64,000 bases of DNA from CAIZQW01 sp942493055 (GTDB lineage Bacteria > Verrucomicrobiota > Kiritimatiellia > RFP12 > UBA1067), in contig OW818680.1 of NCBI GenBank assembly GCA_942493055.1, forward strand, positions 930,001 to 994,000, in the 5' to 3' direction. Positions within the stretch are counted from its first letter, which is position 1. Each line of letters starts with the position of its first letter. Positions 43,760-52,323 of this stretch are shown piece after piece. Under the pieces are notes generated by a model. The model did not search any database. It was not told the DNA's origin and saw nothing but the letters and a program-made list of their open reading frames with translations. A program made the position numbers and the translations under genes.

Positions 43760-44938
43760 TCAAAGGAGCATCGCCAAGGCCATTTTTGCCGCTGCTTCAC
43801 CTGTCGCCATGCAGGTGCCCGTGACGCGGACAGACGCCTGGGCTTCGCTGTCAGCGGAAATCATCATACCTGCACAAAGAAGATTCACCGGGCCATGCTC
43901 CGGCTGTAGGCAGCGCGCGGGAATATCATGCCATTTGCCCTCCGGTAAATAGCCATAACGCACCCCCTTTTCAGCGTCCCAGCGTTCAACCGGCCAACTG
44001 TTTCGTGCAACAGCATCCTCCATCTTCCGCGCCAACAGCACATCCTCCCCTGTCAGACGATAACGCCCCCGCACACGGCATCCCTCTCGTAAAAGAACGT
44101 ATGGGGTCTCCTCGCGTTTTCGCGTATGCTGAAACGCGGGGAGCTGTTGCTTGAGGAGGTGAATCATCTTCTGCTCGACCTTCCTGACGTCCTCCATGGG
44201 CACATCACAGGGGACCGCCAGGCGCAGCCACACGAACCCTGCCTCCGGGAGTGCCTCGCAGGTCGTAAACGCGCACCACGCAGGCAAGGCCCCCTGCTCA
44301 GCTAGCTGACGGCAAAACTTGGGCACATCAATCGCCAGACCCAAGGGGCTCGCAGAAGAGACGAGCACATTTTCGACGCTGATTCCATAACCGCCGAGCG
44401 CAGGATGCAAGGGCGCTTCCACCGACGCATCCGACATACGACACAGCGCCGCATGACCCGTGCAGTCGATAAACGACCGTGCTTCAATGACCCTCCCGGA
44501 TTCACATTCGACTGAGCCAATCGTGGCGACACCCTTCGCATACTCGACCTGCACACGTTGCACACGTTCACTCAGGCATAACTCAAGGGAGGATTCTTTG
44601 GCGAGCAACTCTTGCGCACACGCTGAAAAGGCGCCGCCCGAGGTAATCGGCAACAGCCAGACACGTCCGCGCCGTACGGCGTATTCGCGTGGGTCGCCAT
44701 ACACGAGGCGACGGCAGAACTGCTCGACGCCAGGACCATGCAAAAACTCTTCAGGCTTTTGACTGTCACACGGGAAGAGGCCGCACATCCATCGGTGCAA
44801 GCCATATTGCACCACACCGCCGACCTTGGGTGCGGACTCAATCAGGGCCACGCGTGCACCGCAATGCGCAGCCGTCCATGCGGCAAGTATCCCTGCCGCA
44901 CCTCCGCCGACAACAGCAATATCGTACTGCACACCCAT
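43760..44938 (-). CDS. FAD-dependent oxidoreductase
   Basis: A 392-residue flavoprotein with the N-terminal FAD Rossmann motif VVGGGAAGILAAWTAAHCGA and a later acidic turn (ALIESAPKVGG). The middle has FIDCTGHAALCRMS and the C-terminus NLLCAGMMISADSEAQASVR, which includes the usual second FAD contact. It resembles FAD-dependent oxidoreductases and distant geranylgeranyl-reductase/halogenase-like flavoproteins seen in flexirubin-type clusters. I see no clear halogenase WxWxIP motif. It may desaturate or hydroxylate an acyl intermediate. The start lies 6 bases after the acyltransferase stop and the next gene begins after the 105-base gap. Confidence 0.85.
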   Translation of the reverse strand: MGVQYDIAVVGGGAAGILAAWTAAHCGARVALIESAPKVGGVVQYGLHRWMCGLFPCDSQKPEEFLHGPGVEQFCRRLVYGDPREYAVRRGRVWLLPITSGGAFSACAQELLAKESSLELCLSERVQRVQVEYAKGVATIGSVECESGRVIEARSFIDCTGHAALCRMSDASVEAPLHPALGGYGISVENVLVSSASPLGLAIDVPKFCRQLAEQGALPAWCAFTTCEALPEAGFVWLRLAVPCDVPMEDVRKVEQKMIHLLKQQLPAFQHTRKREETPYVLLREGCRVRGRYRLTGEDVLLARKMEDAVARNSWPVERWDAEKGVRYGYLPEGKWHDIPARCLQPEHGPVNLLCAGMMISADSEAQASVRVTGTCMATGEAAAKMALAMLL

Positions 44939-44944
44939 GGGGCT

Positions 44945-46288
44945 TTATGCAAGCGCCTGCTCGCGGAAGCGAGCAAGGACCGCTTTGGCATCCTCCTCTG
45001 AAATCACGCCATCAAAATAGGAGAGGACCGCGTGTGTCCTCCCTGCATACTGGCAGAGAATCAACCCCAAGCCCGGAGGCGTGGGAATAATCGGAAAATG
45101 AATATAATCCAGCACACGCAAGCCCGCGACTTCGGAAACGCTCATCTGCGGTTCACCCAAGGACGTAAAGGCAAACGAGGACATGCGGTTGCGATAAAAC
45201 TTCATCAGAAACTGCCATAACAGCTTGGCCGGAAAGATCCGCATCAGCAAGTTGGCCTCTTCAAGAACAGCCGGCAGTCCATCGCGCGCTTGCTGCACAA
45301 GCTGGTTACGCAGGATCGCGGCAAGCGCATTCCGGTCTGTCGCCTCCGACATCGGGAACTGGAAGAAAAGGAAGGAGAGGTCATTGAAAAACACATGCTG
45401 TTTCCGTGTCGCGGCCCGCTGCTTATCCGTCGAGGTGGAGACCACAAAATCAAACGCGCCCTTGAGCGTTTTTGCAAATACGGGATAGAACGCCGAAACT
45501 GCCGTTGCCAGCACATACGGTGCATACATCAGATACCCGGCAACAGCGAAGGCGCGCTCCTGTATCCGCCGGGTCTCTTCGGGTGTAAAGCAGATCTCCT
45601 GAATCCGGATCGGACGCGCCTTGACATCTGTCGGCAACGGTAAAATCGCGGTCTCGGCTTTCATCAGTTTCTGGATGCACCGATTAGCCTGCTGCCCGCT
45701 TTTGAACCGCTTGACCCAGCCTTCCAACTGGGCATCTGAACGCGGCAGCCGTTCCGCTTCAGGAAGATCCGCCTCACCGCAATTGACCTGCTGAAGAAAG
45801 AGCCGGATAAAGGCATCCGCGCCCTTTGCATCAAAGAGTCCATGGTCAAACATGAAGAGGAGCATGCTTTTGGAACTATCCTGCATCTGGACAACATCCA
45901 GGGCTACACGCCAACCGTCGATCACGGCATACCTGTTAATCGCCTGCTCCACAGCCATTGAAAAGCCAGCGTCGCCTTCATCTTTTTGAAGCACACGTCC
46001 GCCCACGCGCACCTCTTCGGGCACTCGCGGCATCTTGGTTGGCGCATATTTCCAATACGGGGCAAGACACCAACACCGCGCATCGTGTCCGCGCAAAACA
46101 GGAAACCGCTGACAAAACTGAATAAAGGCGCTCTTCAACGGATTCGCCTCTGGAGCGCCTTCCAGAAAAACAGAGACCCCGAAGACAAGCCGACGGCTTG
46201 TCTGAATGCGGGTACCGATCGCAAGTGCACGCAAACACCAGTCAGCACCGTTGAGATACCGTTTTTTGAGCGAACAGGGAATCCTCAT
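44945..46288 (-). CDS. Condensation/wax-ester-synthase-like acyltransferase
   Basis: A 447-residue member of the CoA-dependent acyltransferase superfamily. The catalytic motif FMFDHGLFDAKGADAF holds the HxxxD pair of the HHxxxDG consensus (the first His is Asp). The C-terminal half has LSFLFFQFPMSEATD and MSSFAFTSLGEPQ, typical of condensation and wax-ester enzymes. These join an acyl chain held on a carrier protein to an alcohol or amine. The start at 46288 overlaps the upstream ACP stop as ATGA; an in-frame start at 46303 is less likely. In classical aryl-polyene clusters the acyltransferase is of another family, so this gene may determine a different head group. The acceptor is unknown. 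Confidence 0.75.
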   Translation of the reverse strand: MRIPCSLKKRYLNGADWCLRALAIGTRIQTSRRLVFGVSVFLEGAPEANPLKSAFIQFCQRFPVLRGHDARCWCLAPYWKYAPTKMPRVPEEVRVGGRVLQKDEGDAGFSMAVEQAINRYAVIDGWRVALDVVQMQDSSKSMLLFMFDHGLFDAKGADAFIRLFLQQVNCGEADLPEAERLPRSDAQLEGWVKRFKSGQQANRCIQKLMKAETAILPLPTDVKARPIRIQEICFTPEETRRIQERAFAVAGYLMYAPYVLATAVSAFYPVFAKTLKGAFDFVVSTSTDKQRAATRKQHVFFNDLSFLFFQFPMSEATDRNALAAILRNQLVQQARDGLPAVLEEANLLMRIFPAKLLWQFLMKFYRNRMSSFAFTSLGEPQMSVSEVAGLRVLDYIHFPIIPTPPGLGLILCQYAGRTHAVLSYFDGVISEEDAKAVLARFREQALA

Positions 46289-46536
46289 AAAGAACTCGCG
46301 CAAGCAATCCGCCGGGCCAGACCATTCAGTGAGGCGAAGTCTTCCGGGTTAAGGCCTGAAGATGCCAGCGCCAGGTTAAACTGTTTTTCGATGAAGACCA
46401 GCAAATCGACAAAGGCAATGGAGTCCAACCCCATCTCGTGCAAGGGCTGGTCAGCTGAAATAGTCGAAACATCCTTCTCCAGCAAAAAAGCAATACGCTC
46501 CTTCAGTTGCGCCACAATAGCCTCTTCAGTATTCAT
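46285..46536 (-). CDS. Acyl carrier protein (second of two)
   Basis: An 83-residue ACP. The phosphopantetheine serine is Ser39 in EMGLDSIAFVDLL, and the helical pattern before and after is standard. The ATG at 46536 overlaps the stop of the chain-length-factor gene by ATGA (46533-46536), with GGAAGG 9 bases ahead. Its own stop overlaps the acyltransferase ATG in the same way, so the acyltransferase may use this ACP. It differs clearly from the first ACP of the operon, and the two-ACP arrangement is typical of aryl-polyene clusters. Confidence 0.9.
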   Translation of the reverse strand: MNTEEAIVAQLKERIAFLLEKDVSTISADQPLHEMGLDSIAFVDLLVFIEKQFNLALASSGLNPEDFASLNGLARRIACASSL

Positions 46537-47456
46537 AAAAACATTCCTTCCAGCACAATCACACGCTGACGCTTGCCGCACGTTGACACAATCTGAATCG
46601 GGCCGGTTGTCACAGATTCTGACAGCCCTTCAAAGCGCTCGCCCCGACGCATCAGCTCCGCGACTGCCAGCAAAAAGGCGCCGCCAATGCGCAGACTTCC
46701 TGAGTGACTGACACACGAGCACCCCGCTGCCCCATCCTCATGAACGCTTCCCAGTGCATCGCGGTTTTCAAGCCGGCACGACGCCTTGTCTAAAATCTCC
46801 TGCTGCACACGCACCGAGGGCCCTTTGCCCTCGCGCTCCAAGCGGAAGAAGAAGGCCCCCTCACCAGGCACAAAACGATTGCCCCACACACGCGATACTG
46901 CGTGCACATAGACATCCGACAGCTCTTCTGTCGCACCCACAAGAACAACATCACAGCGTCCCTCTTCCAGCCATGCATCCGCGAGTGCCAGTGCGGACTC
47001 AAAGGGAAAGGCGAGGTCAGCCAGGTTGAGCACAGGCCCATGGGAGTGAATCGTCGAAGCGATCATGGATGCAGCAGCCGCATGCACAGACTGCGAAAAA
47101 ACAGTGGGCGAGGACTTTGCTTCGCCAAAATCCAGCAAGTCATTTACAAATTTGAAGACCGTCGCATGGGGTCCGCAGGCTGAGGCGAGAATAATGCCGA
47201 CGCGATCCAAGTCAGCCTCCGCCCCCTGCCAGGCCTCCAAGGCAGCCAGCAACGTCATCTTACTGAAGCGATCCGCACGACGTACCGGCGACAACAGCGG
47301 ATTCTTAAACACCTCCGCAGGGATCTGCAGAACCGGCAACGATTCTTTGTTCCCCATCGGCATCGGCCGGGGCGCACTGGGATTGTTCACATACACCTTG
47401 AGTGCCTCAACCCCTGCCCCGCCCGCACAGACAACCCCTACTCCTGAAAGTTTCAT
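46533..47456 (-). CDS. Ketosynthase-like chain-length factor without active-site cysteine
   Basis: A 307-residue protein of the beta-ketoacyl synthase N-terminal family (Ketoacyl-synt_2 type). FSQSVHAAAASMIASTI is the stretch typical of CLF proteins in aryl-polyene clusters. At the nucleophile elbow the active KS gene next door has NACSS (Cys150), while here the aligned segment is LADLAFPFESA with Ala149, so the protein cannot carry an acyl chain. It probably pairs with the active ketosynthase and sets chain length. It is shorter than a full KS and lacks the NAHGT and GHTLGA histidine motifs. The ATG overlaps the KS stop (47453-47456). Confidence 0.82.
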   Translation of the reverse strand: MKLSGVGVVCAGGAGVEALKVYVNNPSAPRPMPMGNKESLPVLQIPAEVFKNPLLSPVRRADRFSKMTLLAALEAWQGAEADLDRVGIILASACGPHATVFKFVNDLLDFGEAKSSPTVFSQSVHAAAASMIASTIHSHGPVLNLADLAFPFESALALADAWLEEGRCDVVLVGATEELSDVYVHAVSRVWGNRFVPGEGAFFFRLEREGKGPSVRVQQEILDKASCRLENRDALGSVHEDGAAGCSCVSHSGSLRIGGAFLLAVAELMRRGERFEGLSESVTTGPIQIVSTCGKRQRVIVLEGMFL

Positions 47457-48628
47457 GCGCCCTCCTCTGCACGGCGCAAGACCACTGCCGCATTATTGCC
47501 GCCAAAGGCAAGCGAGGTTGAAATCGCATACTCGCGGACCAGAGGCGTAACCTCGGTCAGCGGAGCAAAGGGGATCTCTTCATCCTGATTTTTAAATCCG
47601 ACATTGGCCGGTATCCAGCCTTCACGCAAGGCGAGTGCTGTAAAGACCAGTTCCACGCCGCCTGCTGCACCCAGCGTGTGCCCGGTATACCCTTTCGTGG
47701 AAACCACACGCAACGCGGAGCCAAAGACACGTGCAAGGGCATTGCCCTCAATGCGGTCGTTCTCGCGGGTTGATGTACCATGCGCATTCACAAAGTCAAT
47801 CGCTTCGGGCTGGATGCCCGCATCGGCCAACGCCGTACGGATGGCCCGCTCGATGCCCAGCCCCTCCGGATGCGGCGCGGTCAGATGATACCCATCGGCT
47901 GCCGCGCCAAACCCCGCCACTTCAAGGGCCAGCGAACGGCCGCGCTGGCGTGCGGAGTCCCGACGCTCCAAAATCGCAATGCCAGCGCCTTCGCCTAAAT
48001 TCAATCCCTGGCGGTCACGGTCAAACGGGGTGCAGAGCGCCGGACTCATCACGCTGAGTGCCAGGAAGCCGCTGGAGGGAATCGTGCTCAACTCATCCGC
48101 ACCGCCCACAATCACCGCATCGCAGAGATTCGCATTCAGCCAGGAGCAGGCGACGCCTGCCGCATCCGTGCCTGACGAACAGGCATTTACAACGGTCATC
48201 GTCGGGCCTTCAGCGCCGACCGCCTCTGCCAGACGTTCCGCCAAGCTCCCTGCAATAAAGCGATGCACAGGTTCCAGAGGAGGCTGCCCCGTTTCACGGT
48301 AACTTCGATAAAAGGGGATGTCATTCAACTGGCAAGCCACTGTAGTTCCCACACAAACGCCCAAACGAAAGCCCGGGGGCAACTGATTGAGCCCTGCATC
48401 CGCGAGCGCCTGGCATGTCGCACGCAACGCCAGATCAAAGGTTCTATCGACAACAGGGATGTCCTCGCCTTGAACAGCGAACATCGGAAAAGTCTGCTCC
48501 AGCCCCTCCAGTGAGCGATGAACAACGGGTGGACGCATGGACTCCTGAAATGTGACAAGTGATGACGTACTGTCATCACCTGCTGCTGTGAGCACGCCGA
48601 GCCCGGATAGTATCACTTTTTCACGCAT
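47453..48628 (-). CDS. Beta-ketoacyl-ACP synthase (FabF-like)
   Basis: A 391-residue active ketosynthase. The full Cys-His-His triad is present: Cys150 in VNACSSG, His282 in NAHGTSTREND and His316 in GYTGHTLGAAG, plus Lys311 just before it. I start at the ATG at 48628, 7 bases after the first ACP stop, because the upstream part of the open frame overlaps the ACP gene. The family elongates malonyl-ACP-derived chains. Coupling to a CLF-like gene downstream and an ACP upstream marks a type II polyketide/aryl-polyene system, unlike the housekeeping FabF, which is usually next to fabG/fabD. Confidence 0.92.
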   Translation of the reverse strand: MREKVILSGLGVLTAAGDDSTSSLVTFQESMRPPVVHRSLEGLEQTFPMFAVQGEDIPVVDRTFDLALRATCQALADAGLNQLPPGFRLGVCVGTTVACQLNDIPFYRSYRETGQPPLEPVHRFIAGSLAERLAEAVGAEGPTMTVVNACSSGTDAAGVACSWLNANLCDAVIVGGADELSTIPSSGFLALSVMSPALCTPFDRDRQGLNLGEGAGIAILERRDSARQRGRSLALEVAGFGAAADGYHLTAPHPEGLGIERAIRTALADAGIQPEAIDFVNAHGTSTRENDRIEGNALARVFGSALRVVSTKGYTGHTLGAAGGVELVFTALALREGWIPANVGFKNQDEEIPFAPLTEVTPLVREYAISTSLAFGGNNAAVVLRRAEEGA

Positions 48629-48635
48629 GCGCGTC

Positions 48636-48914
48636 TTAAGGATTTGTCTTTTCGTAAATGTACTCAGCCAGGACACGAACGGACTGGAATACGCGACGTC
48701 CAATGTCCATGTCCTTGATCTCAACGCCAAAGTGCCGTTGCAAAATCACCACAATCTCTACCGCATCTAAGGAATCCAAACCGATATCCCCGCCAAAGAG
48801 CGGGGCATCATCGTTGATCTGGTCAACCGTGACATCCTGAAGATTTAAATTTTCAACCAACAGTTCCTTGAGCCGTTGACGAATTTCTGCCAATTTAGTC
48901 TCGCGAGCATCCAT
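48636..48914 (-). CDS. Acyl carrier protein (first gene of the APE-like operon)
   Basis: A 92-residue ACP with Ser48 in GGDIGLDSLDAVEIV as the phosphopantetheine site. I start at ATG 48914, which is preceded by GGAAGAG, and discard an upstream basic stretch. It is the first gene behind the promoter at 48988-49016 and is followed by the ketosynthase ATG 7 bases after its stop. The acidic helices suit the ketosynthase partner. The other ACP of the operon has a different surface, so the two may serve elongation and transfer steps separately. Confidence 0.92.
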   Translation of the reverse strand: MDARETKLAEIRQRLKELLVENLNLQDVTVDQINDDAPLFGGDIGLDSLDAVEIVVILQRHFGVEIKDMDIGRRVFQSVRVLAEYIYEKTNP

Positions 48915-48987
48915 AATCGTTCTCTTCCTTCTCTTAAAACCACCACAACTCAGGGACACATTCCTTTATGCAATAAAAAGGTTGTTT

Positions 48988-49016
48988 ATTATCTATTTTT
49001 TAAGCAAAAAAGTCAA
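48988..49016 (-). promoter_or_regulatory. Sigma70-type promoter of the APE-like operon
   Basis: On the minus strand TTGACT (49016-49011), a 17-base spacer and GATAAT (48993-48988) lie about 75 bases ahead of the first ACP ATG. Both hexamers are one mismatch from consensus in an AT-rich gap. It is the best promoter candidate for the whole 37057-48914 train. Confidence 0.6.
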
Positions 49017-49056
49017 GAACGTGCAATGACAAAACCAAGATCCGACAGCTAGCCTG

Positions 49057-50619
49057 TTACTTGATCTTTTCAGTCGTGAAGGGCGAAGCAGGAAGGCCCG
49101 CCTTATTATACAGGTTGGCTTTCACCGGATTGTTCGAGTACGCATAACGGACTGCGACCGGCTCCTTGATGTCCGGGGATGAAACAACAACAGTTGTTCC
49201 ATCAAGGGTTGCCTCTGCCCAAGCCCATTTCCCGTCCTTCCCGCCAATCGCAAATCCACCCAGCTTCCCGCCGGCGACATCCTCTGTAGGTGCCCGGCCA
49301 CTCTTCTTGCCAACCATCAAGCCGCTCTCTGCATAGTCAAAGCTGATACGGATCTTGTCGCCTTCGACCTTCATGGCCTTGTAGAGCGGACCTGAGACCA
49401 CAATCTTCGTGTCCCCGTAAACATCGCGCAACGCCCAGCGGGCCAGACGTTCACCCACATCGAACTTGTTCTTCGGATGGATGTCACTCTCGTCGCCGAT
49501 ATCAGTTGCAACCGCCATGCCTGTCTTTGGAATCGCTCGCAATGCGAGACACTGCGTCTCGCGGCAGACCGCCCACCCGTCGCGTCCTGCCGGGTCATCA
49601 TTCGGGCGCATAAACGCCGCCAGTTGCACAAAGTAACAGGGGAAATCGATGCCCCAGGCCTTGCGCCAGCCCGAAAACAGGGCATCCATCTTGATGTCAT
49701 AATCCAGTTGTCCGGCATTGGACTCTCCCTGATACCAAAGCGTACCGGCAATCGGCGTCACTGTCAGGCACTCCATCATACCGTTATACATGGTCGAGCT
49801 GTTTCCATAACCTAAATCTGCGTTTGGCGGATTGGGGAAGCCCACCTTATTTTTGATGTTGTCCTGAGCTAGCTCACCCCAAATCTTCACATTCTGGAGA
49901 TACTTTTCCACGCGTTCCGTGACAATCTTTTCGCGATTGGAGACGTCATTGGCAAAGTTTTTAAGGGCGGGGAAGTTAGCCCAGGACTCCATCGGAATCC
50001 AGCATTCAATCGGTGATCCGCCCCAGTTGCAGTCGTAAAGACCGATCGGCATATCCGGGTTTTCACGCTGAATCATACGGGCAAAATAGAATCCGACCGC
50101 TGTCCACCCTCCGACGCTTTGCGGCGTAGCCACCTGCCAAACACCTTCGGTCGCCACCTGCATCGGATTCATGGGGAATGGAGACGTGACACGCTGGAAT
50201 TTAATCCGGCGCATCAGTGGATAATTGGCTTTCTGCATATCTTCCGCCGCATTCGAACTTTGCAGGTTCATCTCCATGTTCGACTGCCCGGCACACAGCC
50301 ACACGTCACCCACCAGCAAATCCTTTAACTCGATGGTGCTTTGAGCGGACTTCACAATCAACACGCTATTTTCGCGACACGCCTTCTGTGCAGGAAGCGT
50401 CAGCTTGAACACGCCCTTCGCATCCGCGACACCTTGAGCTTTCACCCCTCTGAACTCAGCCGTGAGCGCTTCGCCAGCTCCGGCTGTACCCGTAATGACA
50501 ATCGGCTTGTCACGCTGTAAGACCATGTTGCTCGAATAAAAAGGCGCAAGTTTTAACTCCCCTGCATAGGCGCCAGCCACCAACAGGACCATCGCAGAAA
50601 CCAAGAAGCGAACGTTCAT
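49057..50619 (-). CDS. Exported sialate O-acetylesterase-like SGNH hydrolase
   Basis: A 520-residue protein with a signal peptide (MNVRFLVSAMVLLVAGAYAG). The catalytic serine motif is GQSNME (Ser113 in CAGQSNMEM), the family block IAGTLWYQGESNA follows, and the late Asp-His motif is in ESDIHPKNKFDVGERLA. The N-terminal jelly-roll has the usual MVLQRDKP start. These enzymes remove O-acetyl groups from sialic acids or from xylan-like polymers, outside the inner membrane. It ends 40 bases before the APE-like operon promoter but is in the same direction, and is not obviously part of that operon. Confidence 0.9.
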   Translation of the reverse strand: MNVRFLVSAMVLLVAGAYAGELKLAPFYSSNMVLQRDKPIVITGTAGAGEALTAEFRGVKAQGVADAKGVFKLTLPAQKACRENSVLIVKSAQSTIELKDLLVGDVWLCAGQSNMEMNLQSSNAAEDMQKANYPLMRRIKFQRVTSPFPMNPMQVATEGVWQVATPQSVGGWTAVGFYFARMIQRENPDMPIGLYDCNWGGSPIECWIPMESWANFPALKNFANDVSNREKIVTERVEKYLQNVKIWGELAQDNIKNKVGFPNPPNADLGYGNSSTMYNGMMECLTVTPIAGTLWYQGESNAGQLDYDIKMDALFSGWRKAWGIDFPCYFVQLAAFMRPNDDPAGRDGWAVCRETQCLALRAIPKTGMAVATDIGDESDIHPKNKFDVGERLARWALRDVYGDTKIVVSGPLYKAMKVEGDKIRISFDYAESGLMVGKKSGRAPTEDVAGGKLGGFAIGGKDGKWAWAEATLDGTTVVVSSPDIKEPVAVRYAYSNNPVKANLYNKAGLPASPFTTEKIK

Positions 50620-50766
50620 TAAGCATCTCCCTTACATTGTTTTGTTTTCGGTAGTCTACTGATTGCAGTTTCAAAAAGCAATCCTTTAAAACGGTTCCTC
50701 ACTTGCCGATTCCCATGAAAACCAGTATACTGATGCACCAATTGTATTACGGTTACGACTTCATTT

Positions 50767-52224
50767 ATGAAAATTGCCATTGCTTATCCGCCGCTCTCCT
50801 CTGAAAAGGGCGTTCCCCTGCTGGGACAAAACCGCCAGTTCCAGTGGTTTAACCGCCCGACATTCATTTATCCTGTCGTGCCGGCCCTGGCCGCGACCCA
50901 AGCCAAAAAAGCCGGACATGACGTGGCCTGGCTCGACGGTATCGCCTCTGAATGGACGCTTGACCAGTTTAATGAGAAGCTCGCCGCCTTCAATCCGGAC
51001 GTGATGCTGCTGGAAACCAAGACCCCTGTGATCAAACGCCATTGGCAAATGATCAAGGATCTCAAAGCTGCTTTTCCCAAGATGCTTGTCGTCATCGTCG
51101 GCGACCATGTGACCGCCATGCCCGAGGAAACCATGGCGAACTGCCCTGTGGATTACATCCTCACAGGCGGTGACTATGACTTCCTGCTGGTCAATCTCCT
51201 CGCACACCTCGCCTCCCCCTCGGCTGTCCCGCTCGAACCCGGCATCTATGGACGCCTCGCTGACGGGACCGTGACGAACACCGGCGTCTTCAAACTCGAC
51301 CATGATCTGCGGAAGCTTCCCTGGATCGACCGCGAGCTGACCCAATGGAAGCTCTATGCTGATAAGAATGGCAACTACAGCCGCATCCCAGGAACGTATA
51401 TCATGTCCGGACGCGACTGCTGGCATGGCAAGTGCACTTTCTGTTCCTGGACCACGCTCTATCCGACCTTCCGCACGCGGGACGCAAAAGAGGTCGTGGA
51501 TGAGATCGAGCATCTCGTGAAGCATTACGGCGTACGGGAGATCATGGACGACACCGGTTGCCTACCCGCAGGCGGATGGCTCAAAACGTTCTGCAACGAA
51601 CTGATCGCGCGCAAGCTCAATAAACAGGTCAAGATCGACTGCAACATGCGCTTTGGCGCTTTGGATGAAGAGCTGTGCAGACTCATGAAGAAGGCGGGCT
51701 TCCGTCTGGTACTTTTCGGAGTCGAATCCGCAAACCAGTCCACGCTTGACCGCCTGAAAAAAGCAGTGACGATCAAGCAGATCGAAGAGGGGGCAAAGGC
51801 TGCTTCCCAGGCAGGACTGGCTGTCCACGTCACCGTCATGTTCGGCTATCCCTGGGAAGGCGAGGCCGAGATTGCAAACACAGTCTGCTTCGCGCGCCAT
51901 CTCTTGCGCAAGTGTTATGCCTATACCTTGCAGGTCACCATGGTCATCCCCTACCCGGGCACGCCGCTCTTCAAGGAGCTCGAGGCAAACAACCAGTTGC
52001 TCACACGCGACTGGGACGACTACGACATGCGCACGCAGGTCATGCAATCGGGTGTTTCTGAAGAGCGAATCAAGACCGCGATCCGCGATGTCTACCGCGG
52101 CTTCCTCCATCCGGAAACCATCTTCCGCCGACTCATCTCCATGCGCAACCCCGTCGAAGACATCAAGTTCTTCTGGCGCGGTTTCCTCTCCATCCTCGGA
52201 CACTTGCGGGATTTTAAGGGCTGA
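50767..52224 (+). CDS. B12-binding-type radical SAM enzyme with CX4CX2C cluster motif
   Basis: A 485-residue protein. Residues 1-150 form a cobalamin-binding-like Rossmann domain (YPVVPALAATQAKKAGHDVA, then LVVIVGDHVTAMPEE). The radical SAM core has the cluster motif CWHGKCTFC with Cys218, Cys223 and Cys226, so the spacing is CX4CX2C, not the standard CX3CX2C. It is translated from unbroken sequence, so it is not a reading error visible here. A related GCxWxKCxFC spacing exists in some B12-radical SAM subfamilies as far as I recall. The rest resembles other B12 radical SAM enzymes (MDDTGCLPAGGWLKTFC, then LVLFGVESANQSTLDRLKKA). The substrate is unknown. It diverges from the sialate esterase gene. 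Confidence 0.85.
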   Translation: MKIAIAYPPLSSEKGVPLLGQNRQFQWFNRPTFIYPVVPALAATQAKKAGHDVAWLDGIASEWTLDQFNEKLAAFNPDVMLLETKTPVIKRHWQMIKDLKAAFPKMLVVIVGDHVTAMPEETMANCPVDYILTGGDYDFLLVNLLAHLASPSAVPLEPGIYGRLADGTVTNTGVFKLDHDLRKLPWIDRELTQWKLYADKNGNYSRIPGTYIMSGRDCWHGKCTFCSWTTLYPTFRTRDAKEVVDEIEHLVKHYGVREIMDDTGCLPAGGWLKTFCNELIARKLNKQVKIDCNMRFGALDEELCRLMKKAGFRLVLFGVESANQSTLDRLKKAVTIKQIEEGAKAASQAGLAVHVTVMFGYPWEGEAEIANTVCFARHLLRKCYAYTLQVTMVIPYPGTPLFKELEANNQLLTRDWDDYDMRTQVMQSGVSEERIKTAIRDVYRGFLHPETIFRRLISMRNPVEDIKFFWRGFLSILGHLRDFKG

Positions 52225-52263
52225 GGGATTGCCAATAACTTGGTGCCAGGGTTCGGGGTTCAG

Positions 52264-52314
52264 GGGAGGGTCGCGCGCCTGCGCGACTATGGCGCAGAGG
52301 CCTGCGCCGCTCCC
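52264..52314. repeat. Cruciform-forming repeat with two perfect hairpins in an outer stem
   Basis: The element lies between two convergent genes. GTCGCGC (52270-52276) pairs with GCGCGAC (52281-52287), and GGCGCAG (52291-52297) pairs with CTGCGCC (52302-52308), each over a 4-base loop. An outer stem GGGAG (52264-52268) pairs with CTCCC (52310-52314). The three stems would fold as a three-way junction. The layout resembles REP/REPIN elements, but I see only one copy here. Confidence 0.6.
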
Positions 52315-52323
52315 GAAAACATC

